64,000 nt of DNA from Candidatus Brachybacter algidus (GCA_016711705.1 JADJSK010000001.1:930001-994000); one strand, 5' to 3'. Numbered from the stretch's first letter, positions 55,581-63,915 are shown. Numbers and translations are program-made. Notes: generated by a model from the sequence alone, not told the origin.

Positions 55581-56268
55581 TCAACAACCTATACCCTGTC
55601 CCATGGATATTCAGTATCTCTATATTTGGATCGCTTTTAAGATAGCTCCTTAGTTTGCTGACATAAACGTTGAGACTTCGCTCTCTGAAAGAATGCTCAT
55701 CATCCCAAATTTGTTTTAAAGCATGATCTCGGATCACGATGCCATCAGGAGCTTCGCAAAACATCTTCAACAATTTTGCTTCGATGGCACTAAGTTTTAT
55801 TGGGTAGGTGCTATCGACGATTTCTCTGCTCTCAGCATTAAATTTGAACTTTCCCAGATCAAATTGTGAAATACTTTTTCTTATTGTATGATACATTTCA
55901 GTCCTTTTAAGAATGGCCTTAATACGCAGATAGAGTTCCTGCATACTGAAGGGCTTTGTGATATAGTCATCAGCACCTGCTTCAAGACCTTTTATCCGAT
56001 CGTCCTTCTCAATATTCCCTGTCAAAAAAAGAAATGGGGTGTCAGGCTTCAATATTTTTATCTCCTCAGCCAATTGAAAACCGTTTTTCAAGGGCATTTT
56101 GATATCTAGAATACAGAGTTTGAAATTGTTTTTTTTCAAATCCTCTAATGCATCATAGGCATTGTGATGAAGACTGCAGCTGAATTCTTTTGCTTCAAGA
56201 TATTCTTTGACCATGGGACTCAAAGACCGGTCATCATCAACCAGCAGAATTTTTGGAGTATCAATCAT
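55567..56268 (-). CDS. OmpR/PhoB-family response regulator
   Basis: A 233-residue regulator. The receiver domain has the acidic pair in LVDDDRSLSP, phospho-Asp55 in CILDIKMPLKNG, Thr in FLFLTGN and Lys104 in DDYITKPFS. A winged-helix DNA-binding domain follows (IKLSAIEAKLLKMFCEAPDGIVIRDHALKQIW and ERSLNVYVSKLRSYL...VEIL type segment). It regulates transcription when phosphorylated. No kinase gene lies beside it on its strand; the HPt-kinase system is 750 bases away in convergent orientation. Its final residues overlap a heptamer array. Confidence 0.9.
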   Translation of the reverse strand: MIDTPKILLVDDDRSLSPMVKEYLEAKEFSCSLHHNAYDALEDLKKNNFKLCILDIKMPLKNGFQLAEEIKILKPDTPFLFLTGNIEKDDRIKGLEAGADDYITKPFSMQELYLRIKAILKRTEMYHTIRKSISQFDLGKFKFNAESREIVDSTYPIKLSAIEAKLLKMFCEAPDGIVIRDHALKQIWDDEHSFRERSLNVYVSKLRSYLKSDPNIEILNIHGTGYRLLISGQ

Positions 56269-56836
56269 ACAAACAGTTTGAGCTAAATATTAGTAAGAAA
56301 TAACATCGACAAAACTTATTTTTATTTATTTTTCATTAAAAAAATTTCTCTAAAGCCTAATTTCAAATTGTAAGTTATAACAAAGCTGACATTATTAGGA
56401 TTTTAAAAAATAAACAGAGTTCCATTATCTTACTTAGAAGTTTCATTTAGATCAAAGATAAGAGTTAATATGAATTCAAAGACTCCCAAAAACAAAAGAT
56501 GAGCTAAATAAAGTATTTAAGATGAAGTCCTTTTATATCTATAAAAATATAATTAAAAGTTCATTTACTTATAAAACAAGCGCTCAGATATCTGCAAATT
56601 ATCTTAATTCATCATCATAATATCCAACTTGAATAATTTTAACAAATTATTTTATTGACCAATTTGGCTGAAGTTTTTCTAAAAATTAATGCCTTTTTTA
56701 GACGTAATCTAGAATAATTCCAAATATAGGCGGAATTTTCGTCGATTTTAATCAATTTAATTCACGGAATATAATTTGGCAAAATGCTATGTCTAAGCTA
56801 GTAAGTTGCAAAAACAACTAAAGGTGCTGACAAATA
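56269..56836. other. Intergenic gap without a gene between divergent promoters
   Basis: 568 bp of AT-rich DNA between the regulator start and the promoter of the Omp28-like gene. No frame, hairpin or tandem repeat was found. It probably holds the regulator's own upstream control region. Confidence 0.5.
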
Positions 56837-56868
56837 TTTGTTTTTATTCGAGTCTTCAATTATCTTTG
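56837..56868 (+). promoter_or_regulatory. Bacteroidota-type promoter of the Omp28-like gene
   Basis: -33 TTTG (56837-56840) and -7 TATCTTTG (56861-56868) are 20 bases apart. This is the best promoter match in the window. The ATG is 39 bases downstream of the -7 box. Confidence 0.8.
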
Positions 56869-56907
56869 CGGCCTTAACTAATAAAATATAATTTTAATTA
56901 CAAAACT

Positions 56908-57792
56908 ATGAATGGTAAGTACTTTACATTTTTAACTTTATTTCTAGCACTAAGCATCAGTTTGAATGCTCAGAAATCAATTTCAGTAGCTAACAGAGCC
57001 GCAGAAAAATGCCTGGTAACCAACCCTGGTCAGTCAGCCTCTGCTAGTCATTCTCATTTGGTGCAAACAATTAAATCTAAAGCAAATCCTTCAGAAAGAG
57101 CAAATCAAAAATTTGCCCTGGCTGAAGAATTCACAAATGCATCATGTCCTCCATGTGCTGCTCAGAATCCTGCTTACAACGCACTTTTGCAAAGCAAAAC
57201 TGACAAAGTAATTGCTGTAAAATATCAAGTGTGGTTTCCTGGATACGATCCAATGTATGAAACTAACACTCCTGAAGTAAGAGCAAGATGGACAGTTTAT
57301 GAAGAACAAACAGCTGCTTTATATGCTGACAATGGTCTTGGTGGGGTTCCTTCTGCATTTATAGATGGCTACATGGGTAACGGATCTTATGGCGGTGGCA
57401 ACTGGGCTAGCGCATATTACGGTGCACCTGTAGGATATAATGCTGCTGTAATTGATTTTGCTGCCGCTACTGAAAGCCCGTTGGATATCTCAGTAAGTCA
57501 TGAATATAACGCTAATGTGGACTCTATCTTTATCAGTGTTTTAATTTCAAACAATTCAGGAAGTGAATTTACAAATACAGGTTACCAGTTACATGCGTAT
57601 CTATTAGAGCAAGATCTTAAATTCCCTACTGCACCGGGAACAAATGGTGAGGCAGCTTTCGAACATGTTTTCAGAAAAGCGGCTTCTAACATAAATGGTG
57701 ATAATGTGATCCCTGCTACGATAGCAGATGGCGATGCGTTTACTTACACTTATGCAGTAGCTATGGAAGATTACTTCTTTATTTTTTACTGA
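56908..57792 (+). CDS. Omp28-related/thioredoxin-like secreted protein, N-terminal part (frameshifted)
   Basis: 294 residues with a signal peptide (to about residue 21, SLNAQ). A thioredoxin-like region has the motif EEFTNASCPPCAAQNPAYN (CPPC, the CxxC redox pair) and VPSAFIDG, the cis-proline loop, as in Omp28-related proteins of Bacteroidota. The frame ends with DYFFIFY-stop in a T-rich run; in the next frame coding resumes at once as TDVIAYNQTKT. The intact gene would run to 58813 (~635 residues). A strong promoter lies upstream, which argues the gene is normally expressed. Confidence 0.82.
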   Translation: MNGKYFTFLTLFLALSISLNAQKSISVANRAAEKCLVTNPGQSASASHSHLVQTIKSKANPSERANQKFALAEEFTNASCPPCAAQNPAYNALLQSKTDKVIAVKYQVWFPGYDPMYETNTPEVRARWTVYEEQTAALYADNGLGGVPSAFIDGYMGNGSYGGGNWASAYYGAPVGYNAAVIDFAAATESPLDISVSHEYNANVDSIFISVLISNNSGSEFTNTGYQLHAYLLEQDLKFPTAPGTNGEAAFEHVFRKAASNINGDNVIPATIADGDAFTYTYAVAMEDYFFIFY

Positions 57793-58090
57793 TGTAATAG
57801 CTTACAACCAAACTAAGACTCTTAGCTTTGGTTCAGTTTCTGTACCTGCTGGTTCTTCTATTATCAATGTAGCACTTATCTCTTTCAACAATGGAGCTAT
57901 TGATGATAATACAATCAATAATGCTACCACATCTTTTAGCTTCAATTATTTAAGCGAACAAGGTGAACCAGCACCTGTTGCTAAAGATTTCGAGGCATCT
58001 CTTGACTTCCCGGAAAATTTATTTATCGGTCAATCTGGATTTGCTTATATACTTCCGATTAATGCAGCCTTTATAAATGCTCCAAATGCA

Positions 58091-58813
58091 ATGGGTGGTT
58101 ATGCTAAGTCTGAAAATTCAATCCTATTTAACTTCTATGGTTGGAATCCTAGCGAAACAGTTCCTGCTACAATGACTATTACTCACAACAAAGTAAATAT
58201 GCCTTCTAAGCCAATCTATAGCTTTGACTATGCATATGCTGGTTATACTGCTTCTGATGGAACATATGACAACGATAAATTTGAATTTTATTATTCATTA
58301 GACTGTGGTGCAACATGGACTCTATTCAAAAGTAAGCAACAAGCTACTTTGAAAACAAGTGCAAATCAAGGTGCATTCTTCGCTCCTAAAGCTAATCAGT
58401 GGAAATCTGATACTACAAGATTAGATGATCTTGCTGGTGTAGAGGATGTTGTTTTCCAGATCAGAGCAACTTCTGACTATGGTAACAATGGTTATTTGGA
58501 TAATTTATTCATTGGTCAGGATGCAGTTAGTGCAGTTAACACGATCAAAAGCTTTGAGAACGTTAGCGTATTCCCTAACCCAATGTCTGATGTAATGAAC
58601 ATTAAGATCAATGCATTTACACCGGGTAACATTAGCATTAAATTGTTGGATTATACTGGAAGATTAGTTCAAACTTTGAACAACAATCAATTGATCCAAG
58701 GTGGTTCTAACAACCTTAGCTTCAACGTTGGTAATTTTGCTAACGGAATGTATATGGTACAAATAGAAAACAAAGAAGGTGTCAACATCTATCCTGTTTC
58801 TATCATGAAATAA
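58091..58813 (+). CDS. Omp28-related protein, C-terminal part with T9SS sorting tail (frameshifted)
   Basis: 240 residues from the first ATG in this frame; the frame is already open and protein-like from 57788, so the true start is upstream in the other frame. It contains a choice-of-anchor-like beta domain (YAYAGYTASDGTYDNDKFEFYYSLDCGATWTLF) and a tail starting VSVFPNPMSDVMNIKI and ending NIYPVSIMK, a type A T9SS sorting signal. One inserted or deleted base at about 57780-57788 separates it from the N-terminal part. Confidence 0.82.
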   Translation: MGGYAKSENSILFNFYGWNPSETVPATMTITHNKVNMPSKPIYSFDYAYAGYTASDGTYDNDKFEFYYSLDCGATWTLFKSKQQATLKTSANQGAFFAPKANQWKSDTTRLDDLAGVEDVVFQIRATSDYGNNGYLDNLFIGQDAVSAVNTIKSFENVSVFPNPMSDVMNIKINAFTPGNISIKLLDYTGRLVQTLNNNQLIQGGSNNLSFNVGNFANGMYMVQIENKEGVNIYPVSIMK

Positions 58814-58835
58814 TATTTCGAAAATAATTTTAAAG

Positions 58836-58868
58836 AAAGCCGCGATGTTCTCATCGCGGCTTTTTTTT
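58836..58868 (+). terminator. Rho-independent terminator after the Omp28-like gene
   Basis: Perfect 12-bp stem AAAGCCGCGATG/CATCGCGGCTTT with a 4-base loop and a T run, 23 bases after the stop. Confidence 0.95.
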
Positions 58869-58883
58869 ATTTATGTAAAGTCA

Positions 58884-58920
58884 TCACCTTCTCACCTTCT
58901 CACCTTCTCACCCTCTCACT
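58884..58920. repeat. Octamer array, unit TCACCTTC
   Basis: Four in-phase 8-mers (tcaccttc three times, tcaccctc once) plus a partial. Unlike most arrays in the window, the period is 8. Confidence 0.8.
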
Positions 58921-58964
58921 TTTCTCATTAAAAAATCATATATTTACTTTCTAAATCTATTAAC

Positions 58965-59366
58965 ATGCGCCTTGAACATGTCGGAATTGCAGTAGCCAAT
59001 CTCGAAGAATCCAATGAACTATTTGCAAAATTATTTGGCAAAAATCCATACAAACAAGAAGATGTGGCAAGTGAAAATGTCACCACCTCTTTCTTCCAAC
59101 TAGGCGAGAGCAAGATCGAACTTGTCGGCTCCAATTCTGAAACAGAAAACGCCATCAGCAAATACATTGGTAAAAAAGGCCAAGGCATCCACCACCTTGC
59201 ATTCGAAGTTGATGATATCTATAAATCCATGGCTGACATGAAGGAAAAAGGATTTCAACTCCTCTCAGAAACGCCAAAACAAGGTGCCGACAACAAGCTC
59301 ATCTGCTTCCTCCATCCAAAAACCACCAATGGCGTCCTAGTGGAACTCTGCCAAACGATGAAATAA
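58965..59366 (+). CDS. Methylmalonyl-CoA epimerase
   Basis: A 133-residue protein with two VOC (glyoxalase-fold) modules, the usual length of the epimerase. The metal-binding His is in RLEHVGIAVANLEES (His5), a second in GIHHLAFEVDD, and the Glu ligand in GVLVELCQ at the C terminus; EDVASENVTTSFFQLGESKIELV is the characteristic middle section. It interconverts (R)- and (S)-methylmalonyl-CoA in propionate metabolism. The mutase genes are not in the window. The last codons run into a heptamer array. Confidence 0.9.
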   Translation: MRLEHVGIAVANLEESNELFAKLFGKNPYKQEDVASENVTTSFFQLGESKIELVGSNSETENAISKYIGKKGQGIHHLAFEVDDIYKSMADMKEKGFQLLSETPKQGADNKLICFLHPKTTNGVLVELCQTMK

Positions 59367-59400
59367 TTATAAATTATAAATGGTGAATTATAAATGATCA
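59366..59400. repeat. Heptamer array at the epimerase stop, unit ATTATAA
   Basis: Five in-phase 7-mers (attataa, attataa, atggtga, attataa, atgatca). The first base is the last base of the epimerase stop codon. Confidence 0.7.
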
Positions 59401-59454
59401 CTTCCAGCTCTTGAAATAATGTCTATGTTTAACAAATATGAAAATTTACGAATA

Positions 59455-59657
59455 TCCCCCTCGTCTGAGTGACTAGGGAGAGTCTAATTAACACAGTCCA
59501 AATTATGAATAAAAAGCAAAACTACGATACCCACACGCTATCCCCCTCGTCTGAGGGGGCCAAGGGGGAGTTTATCCTTCACAATCCAAATTATGATTAA
59601 AAAGAAAAGCCACGAAAACTCCACGATGTCCCCCTTTGGAGGGGGCCAAGTGGGTGG
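59455..59657 (+). repeat. Cluster of three C-rich REP-like hairpins with an 88-bp repeat
   Basis: Hairpins at 59541 (TCCCCCTCGTCTGAGGGGG then CCAAGGGGGAG) and 59629 (TCCCCCTTTGGAGGGGG then CCAAG), and a decayed one at 59455. The stretch between (CCAAATTATGAATAAAAAGC and CCAAATTATGATTAAAAAGA) is repeated about 88 bp apart. The rest of the gap to the helicase gene has no coding frame. Confidence 0.75.
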
Positions 59658-59747
59658 ACAAGTTCATCTATCCGATTCCTAAATATATTATTGTGATTTC
59701 AAAACCCTTAATAAAAAACCTTACCTTAATAAACTACATCTAGACAT

Positions 59748-62700
59748 ATGACCAACAACGAAACATTTCAGGCTGCATTAAATCGCCTCAATCCAAATCA
59801 GAAAAAAGCAGTCGAAACTACCGAAGGTCCAGTCCTCGTCCTCGCCGGTCCCGGCACCGGTAAGACACAAGTTCTATCCGCGAGAATCGGGTATATCCTA
59901 CAGCAAGGACTTGCCCAACCGCAGAACATTCTTTGTCTTACATTTACTGAATCCGGCGTCAATGCCATGCGGCAGCGACTTATGTCCTTTATCGGAAGTG
60001 ATGCACTCAAGGTCAATATAGCTACTTTCCACAGTTTTTGCAATGCCATCCTTAGAGAACATCCGGAGCGCTTTGACATGGAAGATATGGACCTCATCAC
60101 AGATCTGGAAAAAGATAAATACCTGCGAGAATTATTGGATGAAGTGCCCATTGGAAGCCCATTAAAGATGGAACTTAAAAGTCCCTACGGGCAGATCAAC
60201 ATGATCAAAGGTTTTTTTCAAACCATGCAAAAGGAAAATTGGAGTCCTGAATATGTTGTGGAAAAAAGTGATGAATTCGTCCGGGAAGAATTGAGTAATG
60301 AGGATAAATACATTTATAAAAGAAGTGGCAAAGGTTACACCGCCGGTGAACCTAAAACCACTGCCATTAAACTAGTCACGGACAAGTTTGACAAAATAAA
60401 ACAAGCCGCCTTACTTTATTCATCATACAGAGAAAAGCTAAAAGATAAAAAACGCTACACCTACGAAGATATGATTCTGTGGGTGTTGGAGGAGTTTAAT
60501 AAAGACGTTGACTTCCTACTGGATTATCAGGAGCGTTATCAATACATCCTTGTCGATGAATATCAGGATACTAATGGTTCGCAGAATGAGATCATATTTA
60601 ATCTGGCATCTTATTGGGGAGAAGATGCCAATTTATTTGTGGTAGGTGATGATGATCAAGCAATATATGGTTTTCAAGGAGCCAACGTGGGTAATATTCT
60701 GGACTTTCATACCAAATATGCTTCTACGATCCAAGTCATTCCATTGGTTCAGAATTATCGTTCAAGTCAGGTCATCATTGACAGTGCCACTTCATTGATC
60801 GGTAATAATGCTAATAGGATCATTAACCAGATTGGTAACATTGACAAAAACATCATTGCCTCCAATCCAAATGTAAAAGATATCTCTATAGAGCCAAAAT
60901 TACGTGTTTATGAAAATCCTTTTCAAGAGGCAATTGGTATCGTAGGCATCGTGCGACATTTGCTGGATCAAGGAGCTCATCCATCTGAGATCGCCATACT
61001 TTATCGAAAGAATCGTCAGGACATTGTCATCAAAAAAATGCTGGAACAGGAAAATATCCCTTTCCAAACTGAAAACCAGATTAACATCCTGACGGAACCA
61101 CTCATTATCAATCTAATTCGAATCCTCGATTACATCAATCATGAGGCAAATGGGGTCCACAGCCCTACCCTGCTATTTGAGGTTCTGCACAACAAAGCAT
61201 TTAATTTATTGCCGAATGAGATCTCTCAGGTTTATCTGACTGGAAGGCAATTAGCGGATTATAGTTATAATTTCCGACAATTCATTAATCGCAATTATAA
61301 AGAAGATCAGGTCGATTCAAAGGTTAGTGAGTCCGTCTTCAAGGCAAATCAAAGTTTGGAAGATTCAATCAAAGATGCGATGACAGAGCCAGTCTACCCT
61401 TTCTTGGCCATGTTACTCACCAAGACAGGCATCACTTCGGCAAGTCTCGCAAGTGACAATAAGATCTTCGAACTTCAATGCATTGATTCATTCCTGGCAT
61501 ATGTGCAGTCGGAAAGTGAGAAGAATGCGGACTTTAATCTAAATGAACTGCTGGAGCAAATCAAAACTATGGAGGATATTAATTCTTCTATCAACATCAC
61601 TTATTGGCAAGGCGGATCAGATGCCGTCAAACTCATGTCCATGCACAAATCTAAGGGACTTGAATTCGATCACGTGCTTATGGTAGGCAATGATGATATT
61701 GGCTGGGGAGGTAGCGGCAATTCTTTCAATTGGTCACTACCTACTAATTTTTATGTAGGAAAAGAACTGGCAAATGAGTTATCAAAGCTTGCAGATAAAG
61801 CACTGGAAGATGAAGAGAAAAGAAGGATATTTTATGTGGCGATGACAAGGGCTAAGAAGACCATTTACATCACATTTTCAGCTAAAAATTACAAACAGAA
61901 AGAGCACAAAGTCGCCGCATATGTAGCGGAAGTATTTGAGGACGTCACCTCAGAAAAACATGTACAGGTATTTTCCAAAGAATACCTTGTAGAAAAACAT
62001 ATTGAACGATTATCAGCAGAAGGAAGACCAAGGATCGTGTTGACTTTCGATGCCTATTTTGGAGCATTTATTGAGAAATTCAGGTTGAGTTCGTCTGCAT
62101 TTGTGAGTTATTTGGAGTGTCCGCTGGCATTTTACTTCACCCAATATTTGAAGTTACCATCAGAGCAAAATGGCATTTTGCTGTACGGAACTACCATGCA
62201 CACAACGTTGCAAACATTTTTCCATAAACTCATCGCTAAAGAAGTCGATCCCTATAACTGTAAAGACGCATTGATCAGCTTATTTGATGAAAAGATCCTA
62301 AAACAAAGGTCGAAATTTGTCAAAAATGACTACGAATATTTCAGGTCAAGAGGACACAAAGTGCTTCCTAAATATGCCCTCCAAATTCCAAATTGGTACC
62401 TTGATGCTGAGCCGGAAAAAGCCATTTCTAATGTAGATATCGATGGAGTCCCTATCAAAGGATTTATAGACAAATTAGAAAACCATCCGGGTTACAAACT
62501 CGTGGTAGATTACAAAAGCGGAAAGTTTGAAACCAAAAAGCTGAAAGGCCCCAAAGAGTCCTTGGCAGATGCCCACTCCTACTGGATCCAGGGAGCTTTC
62601 TACTCCTTGATGCTGCTGCACTTCCCTACAGAAACGATAAAAAATGTACAGATCCGTTTTGAGTTCATAGAAGAAGAACCTGAAAATGTGATACAGCCTA

Positions 62701-62882
62701 TCTCCTACTTACATGAAGAACTCGCCGAAGTCCAAAGCGCCATCTCAGTAGTCTACAACGCCATCAAGTCAAAGGAATTCACTGAAGGTTGCGGTGCACC
62801 TGACTGTCATTGGTGCAACTTTGCGAAGAATAATTATCGAGGGGAATATTTGAAGATGATTTACGAAAATAATGAAGAATGA
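59748..62882 (+). CDS. UvrD/PcrA-like helicase with C-terminal PD-(D/E)XK nuclease (AddA/AddB-like)
   Basis: A 1,044-residue superfamily 1A helicase: Walker A VLAGPGTGKTQV (residues 34-40), FHSFCNAIL (motif Ib), Walker B ILVDEYQDTN, motif III VVGDDDQAIYGFQGA, motif IV QNYRSS, motif V MSMHKSKGLEFDHVL and motif VI RRIFYVAMTRAKK. The last ~280 residues are a Cas4/AddB-like nuclease: SAFVSYLECPLAFYF, GFIDKLE, VVDYKSGKFE, and GCGAPDCHWC. The four Cys (ECPLAF, CGAPDCHWC) suggest a 4Fe-4S cluster. It probably resects broken DNA; whether a partner exists elsewhere is unknown. Its final codons (ENNEE) form part of a heptamer array. Confidence 0.88.
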   Translation: MTNNETFQAALNRLNPNQKKAVETTEGPVLVLAGPGTGKTQVLSARIGYILQQGLAQPQNILCLTFTESGVNAMRQRLMSFIGSDALKVNIATFHSFCNAILREHPERFDMEDMDLITDLEKDKYLRELLDEVPIGSPLKMELKSPYGQINMIKGFFQTMQKENWSPEYVVEKSDEFVREELSNEDKYIYKRSGKGYTAGEPKTTAIKLVTDKFDKIKQAALLYSSYREKLKDKKRYTYEDMILWVLEEFNKDVDFLLDYQERYQYILVDEYQDTNGSQNEIIFNLASYWGEDANLFVVGDDDQAIYGFQGANVGNILDFHTKYASTIQVIPLVQNYRSSQVIIDSATSLIGNNANRIINQIGNIDKNIIASNPNVKDISIEPKLRVYENPFQEAIGIVGIVRHLLDQGAHPSEIAILYRKNRQDIVIKKMLEQENIPFQTENQINILTEPLIINLIRILDYINHEANGVHSPTLLFEVLHNKAFNLLPNEISQVYLTGRQLADYSYNFRQFINRNYKEDQVDSKVSESVFKANQSLEDSIKDAMTEPVYPFLAMLLTKTGITSASLASDNKIFELQCIDSFLAYVQSESEKNADFNLNELLEQIKTMEDINSSINITYWQGGSDAVKLMSMHKSKGLEFDHVLMVGNDDIGWGGSGNSFNWSLPTNFYVGKELANELSKLADKALEDEEKRRIFYVAMTRAKKTIYITFSAKNYKQKEHKVAAYVAEVFEDVTSEKHVQVFSKEYLVEKHIERLSAEGRPRIVLTFDAYFGAFIEKFRLSSSAFVSYLECPLAFYFTQYLKLPSEQNGILLYGTTMHTTLQTFFHKLIAKEVDPYNCKDALISLFDEKILKQRSKFVKNDYEYFRSRGHKVLPKYALQIPNWYLDAEPEKAISNVDIDGVPIKGFIDKLENHPGYKLVVDYKSGKFETKKLKGPKESLADAHSYWIQGAFYSLMLLHFPTETIKNVQIRFEFIEEEPENVIQPISYLHEELAEVQSAISVVYNAIKSKEFTEGCGAPDCHWCNFAKNNYRGEYLKMIYENNEE

Positions 62883-62905
62883 AAAATGAATAATGAATAA
62901 TTAGA
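62871..62905. repeat. Heptamer array overlapping the helicase stop, unit AATGAAT
   Basis: Five in-phase 7-mers (aatgaag, aatgaaa, aatgaat, aatgaat, aattaga). The TGA of the helicase lies inside it. Confidence 0.7.
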
Positions 62906-63001
62906 GCTGGCAGAATAGCATGGTTCGATGTGAGTATCTATTTTTGTAATGTTTAATAAATAAATAAAACTTCAAACCTGCAAAAAGGCAAGATCTGTGC
63001 T

Positions 63002-63039
63002 TCCCCTCTGACAGAGGGGTGCCGACAGGCGGGGTGTCA
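63002..63039 (+). repeat. C-rich REP-like hairpin, diverged, with CGGGGTGTC tail
   Basis: TCCCCTCTGACAGAGGGG forms a strong hairpin; it continues TGCCGACAGGCGGGGTGTC. The GGGGTGTC word also ends both palindromes of the 2.6-3.0 kb block, which links the two repeat types. Confidence 0.55.
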
Positions 63040-63102
63040 TTCTACATCACAAATAAATACTTTGAGACCTTTCACCTCTTAATTTTTACTGAAACATTCC
63101 AA

Positions 63103-63528
63103 ATGAATAATTACCTACTTACCGATATAATATCCTTTGTAGCAGAAGGAACTGTATCAAAAAAAGTATACGAAAATTCGGATATAGATCGGGATTTACG
63201 CTGGACCGGTTATGATTTTGATGAACTTATGATAAAATATTCCGAGCACTACCAAGTAGATATGTCTTCATACCTATGGTACTTTCATCATGCAGAAGAA
63301 GGAAATAATTTCGGAAGTGCTTTTTTTCGAGCGCCAAATGAGTTGGTCGAACATATACCGGTCACTCCAAAATTGCTATTCGAGTTTGCCCAAAAAGGTA
63401 AATGGGATTTGGACTATCCGGAGCATACCTTGCCAAAAAGAAGGTACGATTTGATAGCAAATGGAGTTTTTTGGCTAGTATTGTTGCTGATTATGATTTG
63501 GTATTTTATAGTCAGGAGGTGGTTGTGA
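63103..63528 (+). CDS. DUF1493-like protein with a C-terminal membrane helix
   Basis: A 141-residue protein from ATG 63103 (the longer frame to 63019 runs over the hairpin repeat). The N-terminal ~110 residues resemble DUF1493: an initial helix (LTDIISFVAEGT), DIDRDLRWTGYDFDELMIKYSEHYQVDMSS with the dxDL...G-x-D pattern, and YLWYFHHAEEG. One membrane helix ends it (GVFWLVLLLIMIWYFIV) with a basic tail. Function unknown; the fold is sometimes compared to acyl carrier proteins but no phosphopantetheine Ser is apparent. A frame at 63525 overlaps its stop. Confidence 0.6.
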   Translation: MNNYLLTDIISFVAEGTVSKKVYENSDIDRDLRWTGYDFDELMIKYSEHYQVDMSSYLWYFHHAEEGNNFGSAFFRAPNELVEHIPVTPKLLFEFAQKGKWDLDYPEHTLPKRRYDLIANGVFWLVLLLIMIWYFIVRRWL

Positions 63529-63716
63529 ATTTAACAGCTTTTGATATTTTCATTATATATTTTGAAGAAGGTGTCGAAGAACTCGATTAGGAGAAACTGC
63601 CAATTCTATTGACGAATAAGTATCAATCGTTTGAGGACGTTAAGGAAATACTTGGCGATGTTGCGAATCTCACTAAGTTGTTTATAGAATCAAAAAGCAA
63701 ATGTCAGAACCGTTGA
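63525..63716 (+). pseudogene. Short interrupted open frame after the DUF1493-like gene
   Basis: A GTG at 63525 overlaps the previous stop (GTGA) and gives VNLTAFDIFIIYFEEGVEELD, then TAG at 63588-63590. In the same frame a further 41 protein-like codons (EKLPILLTNKYQSFEDVKEILG and on) run to TGA at 63714. The continuous amino-acid character on both sides of the TAG suggests a small gene with one nonsense codon. No family is recognised, and a chance frame is possible. Confidence 0.4.
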
Positions 63717-63737
63717 TTCATTGATTAAATTGATTTA

Positions 63738-63901
63738 CTATGATTTAAGTAAATATTCAATGTAATCATTAATCATAATCATCAGTAGTTCAGACAATAT
63801 TCTGAACCGCTAAATAAGCTGGTTGGATTTATGGGCTATGATTTAAGTACAGATTCGATAAAAACAAATAAATCATAAGAATCAGTGGTTCAGACGATAT
63901 T
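63738..63901. repeat. Two ~65-bp direct repeats about 98 bp apart
   Basis: CTATGATTTAAGTA starts at 63738 and 63836; each copy ends with a TCAG(T/A)GGTTCAGACGATATT-like edge. A similar AATCATAA word lies in both. No coding frame. Confidence 0.7.
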
Positions 63902-63907
63902 TTACAT

Positions 63908-63915
63908 TACATTTG
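63908..63915 (+). promoter_or_regulatory. Candidate -7 box before the last partial gene
   Basis: TACATTTG matches TAnnTTTG and lies 36 bases before the ATG at 63952. Confidence 0.4.

Noticed and set aside
63402..63590. 62-codon frame as an intact gene
   Set aside because: Its first two thirds are a shadow of the DUF1493-like gene; only the part from 63525 is independent and is listed as a possible broken frame.
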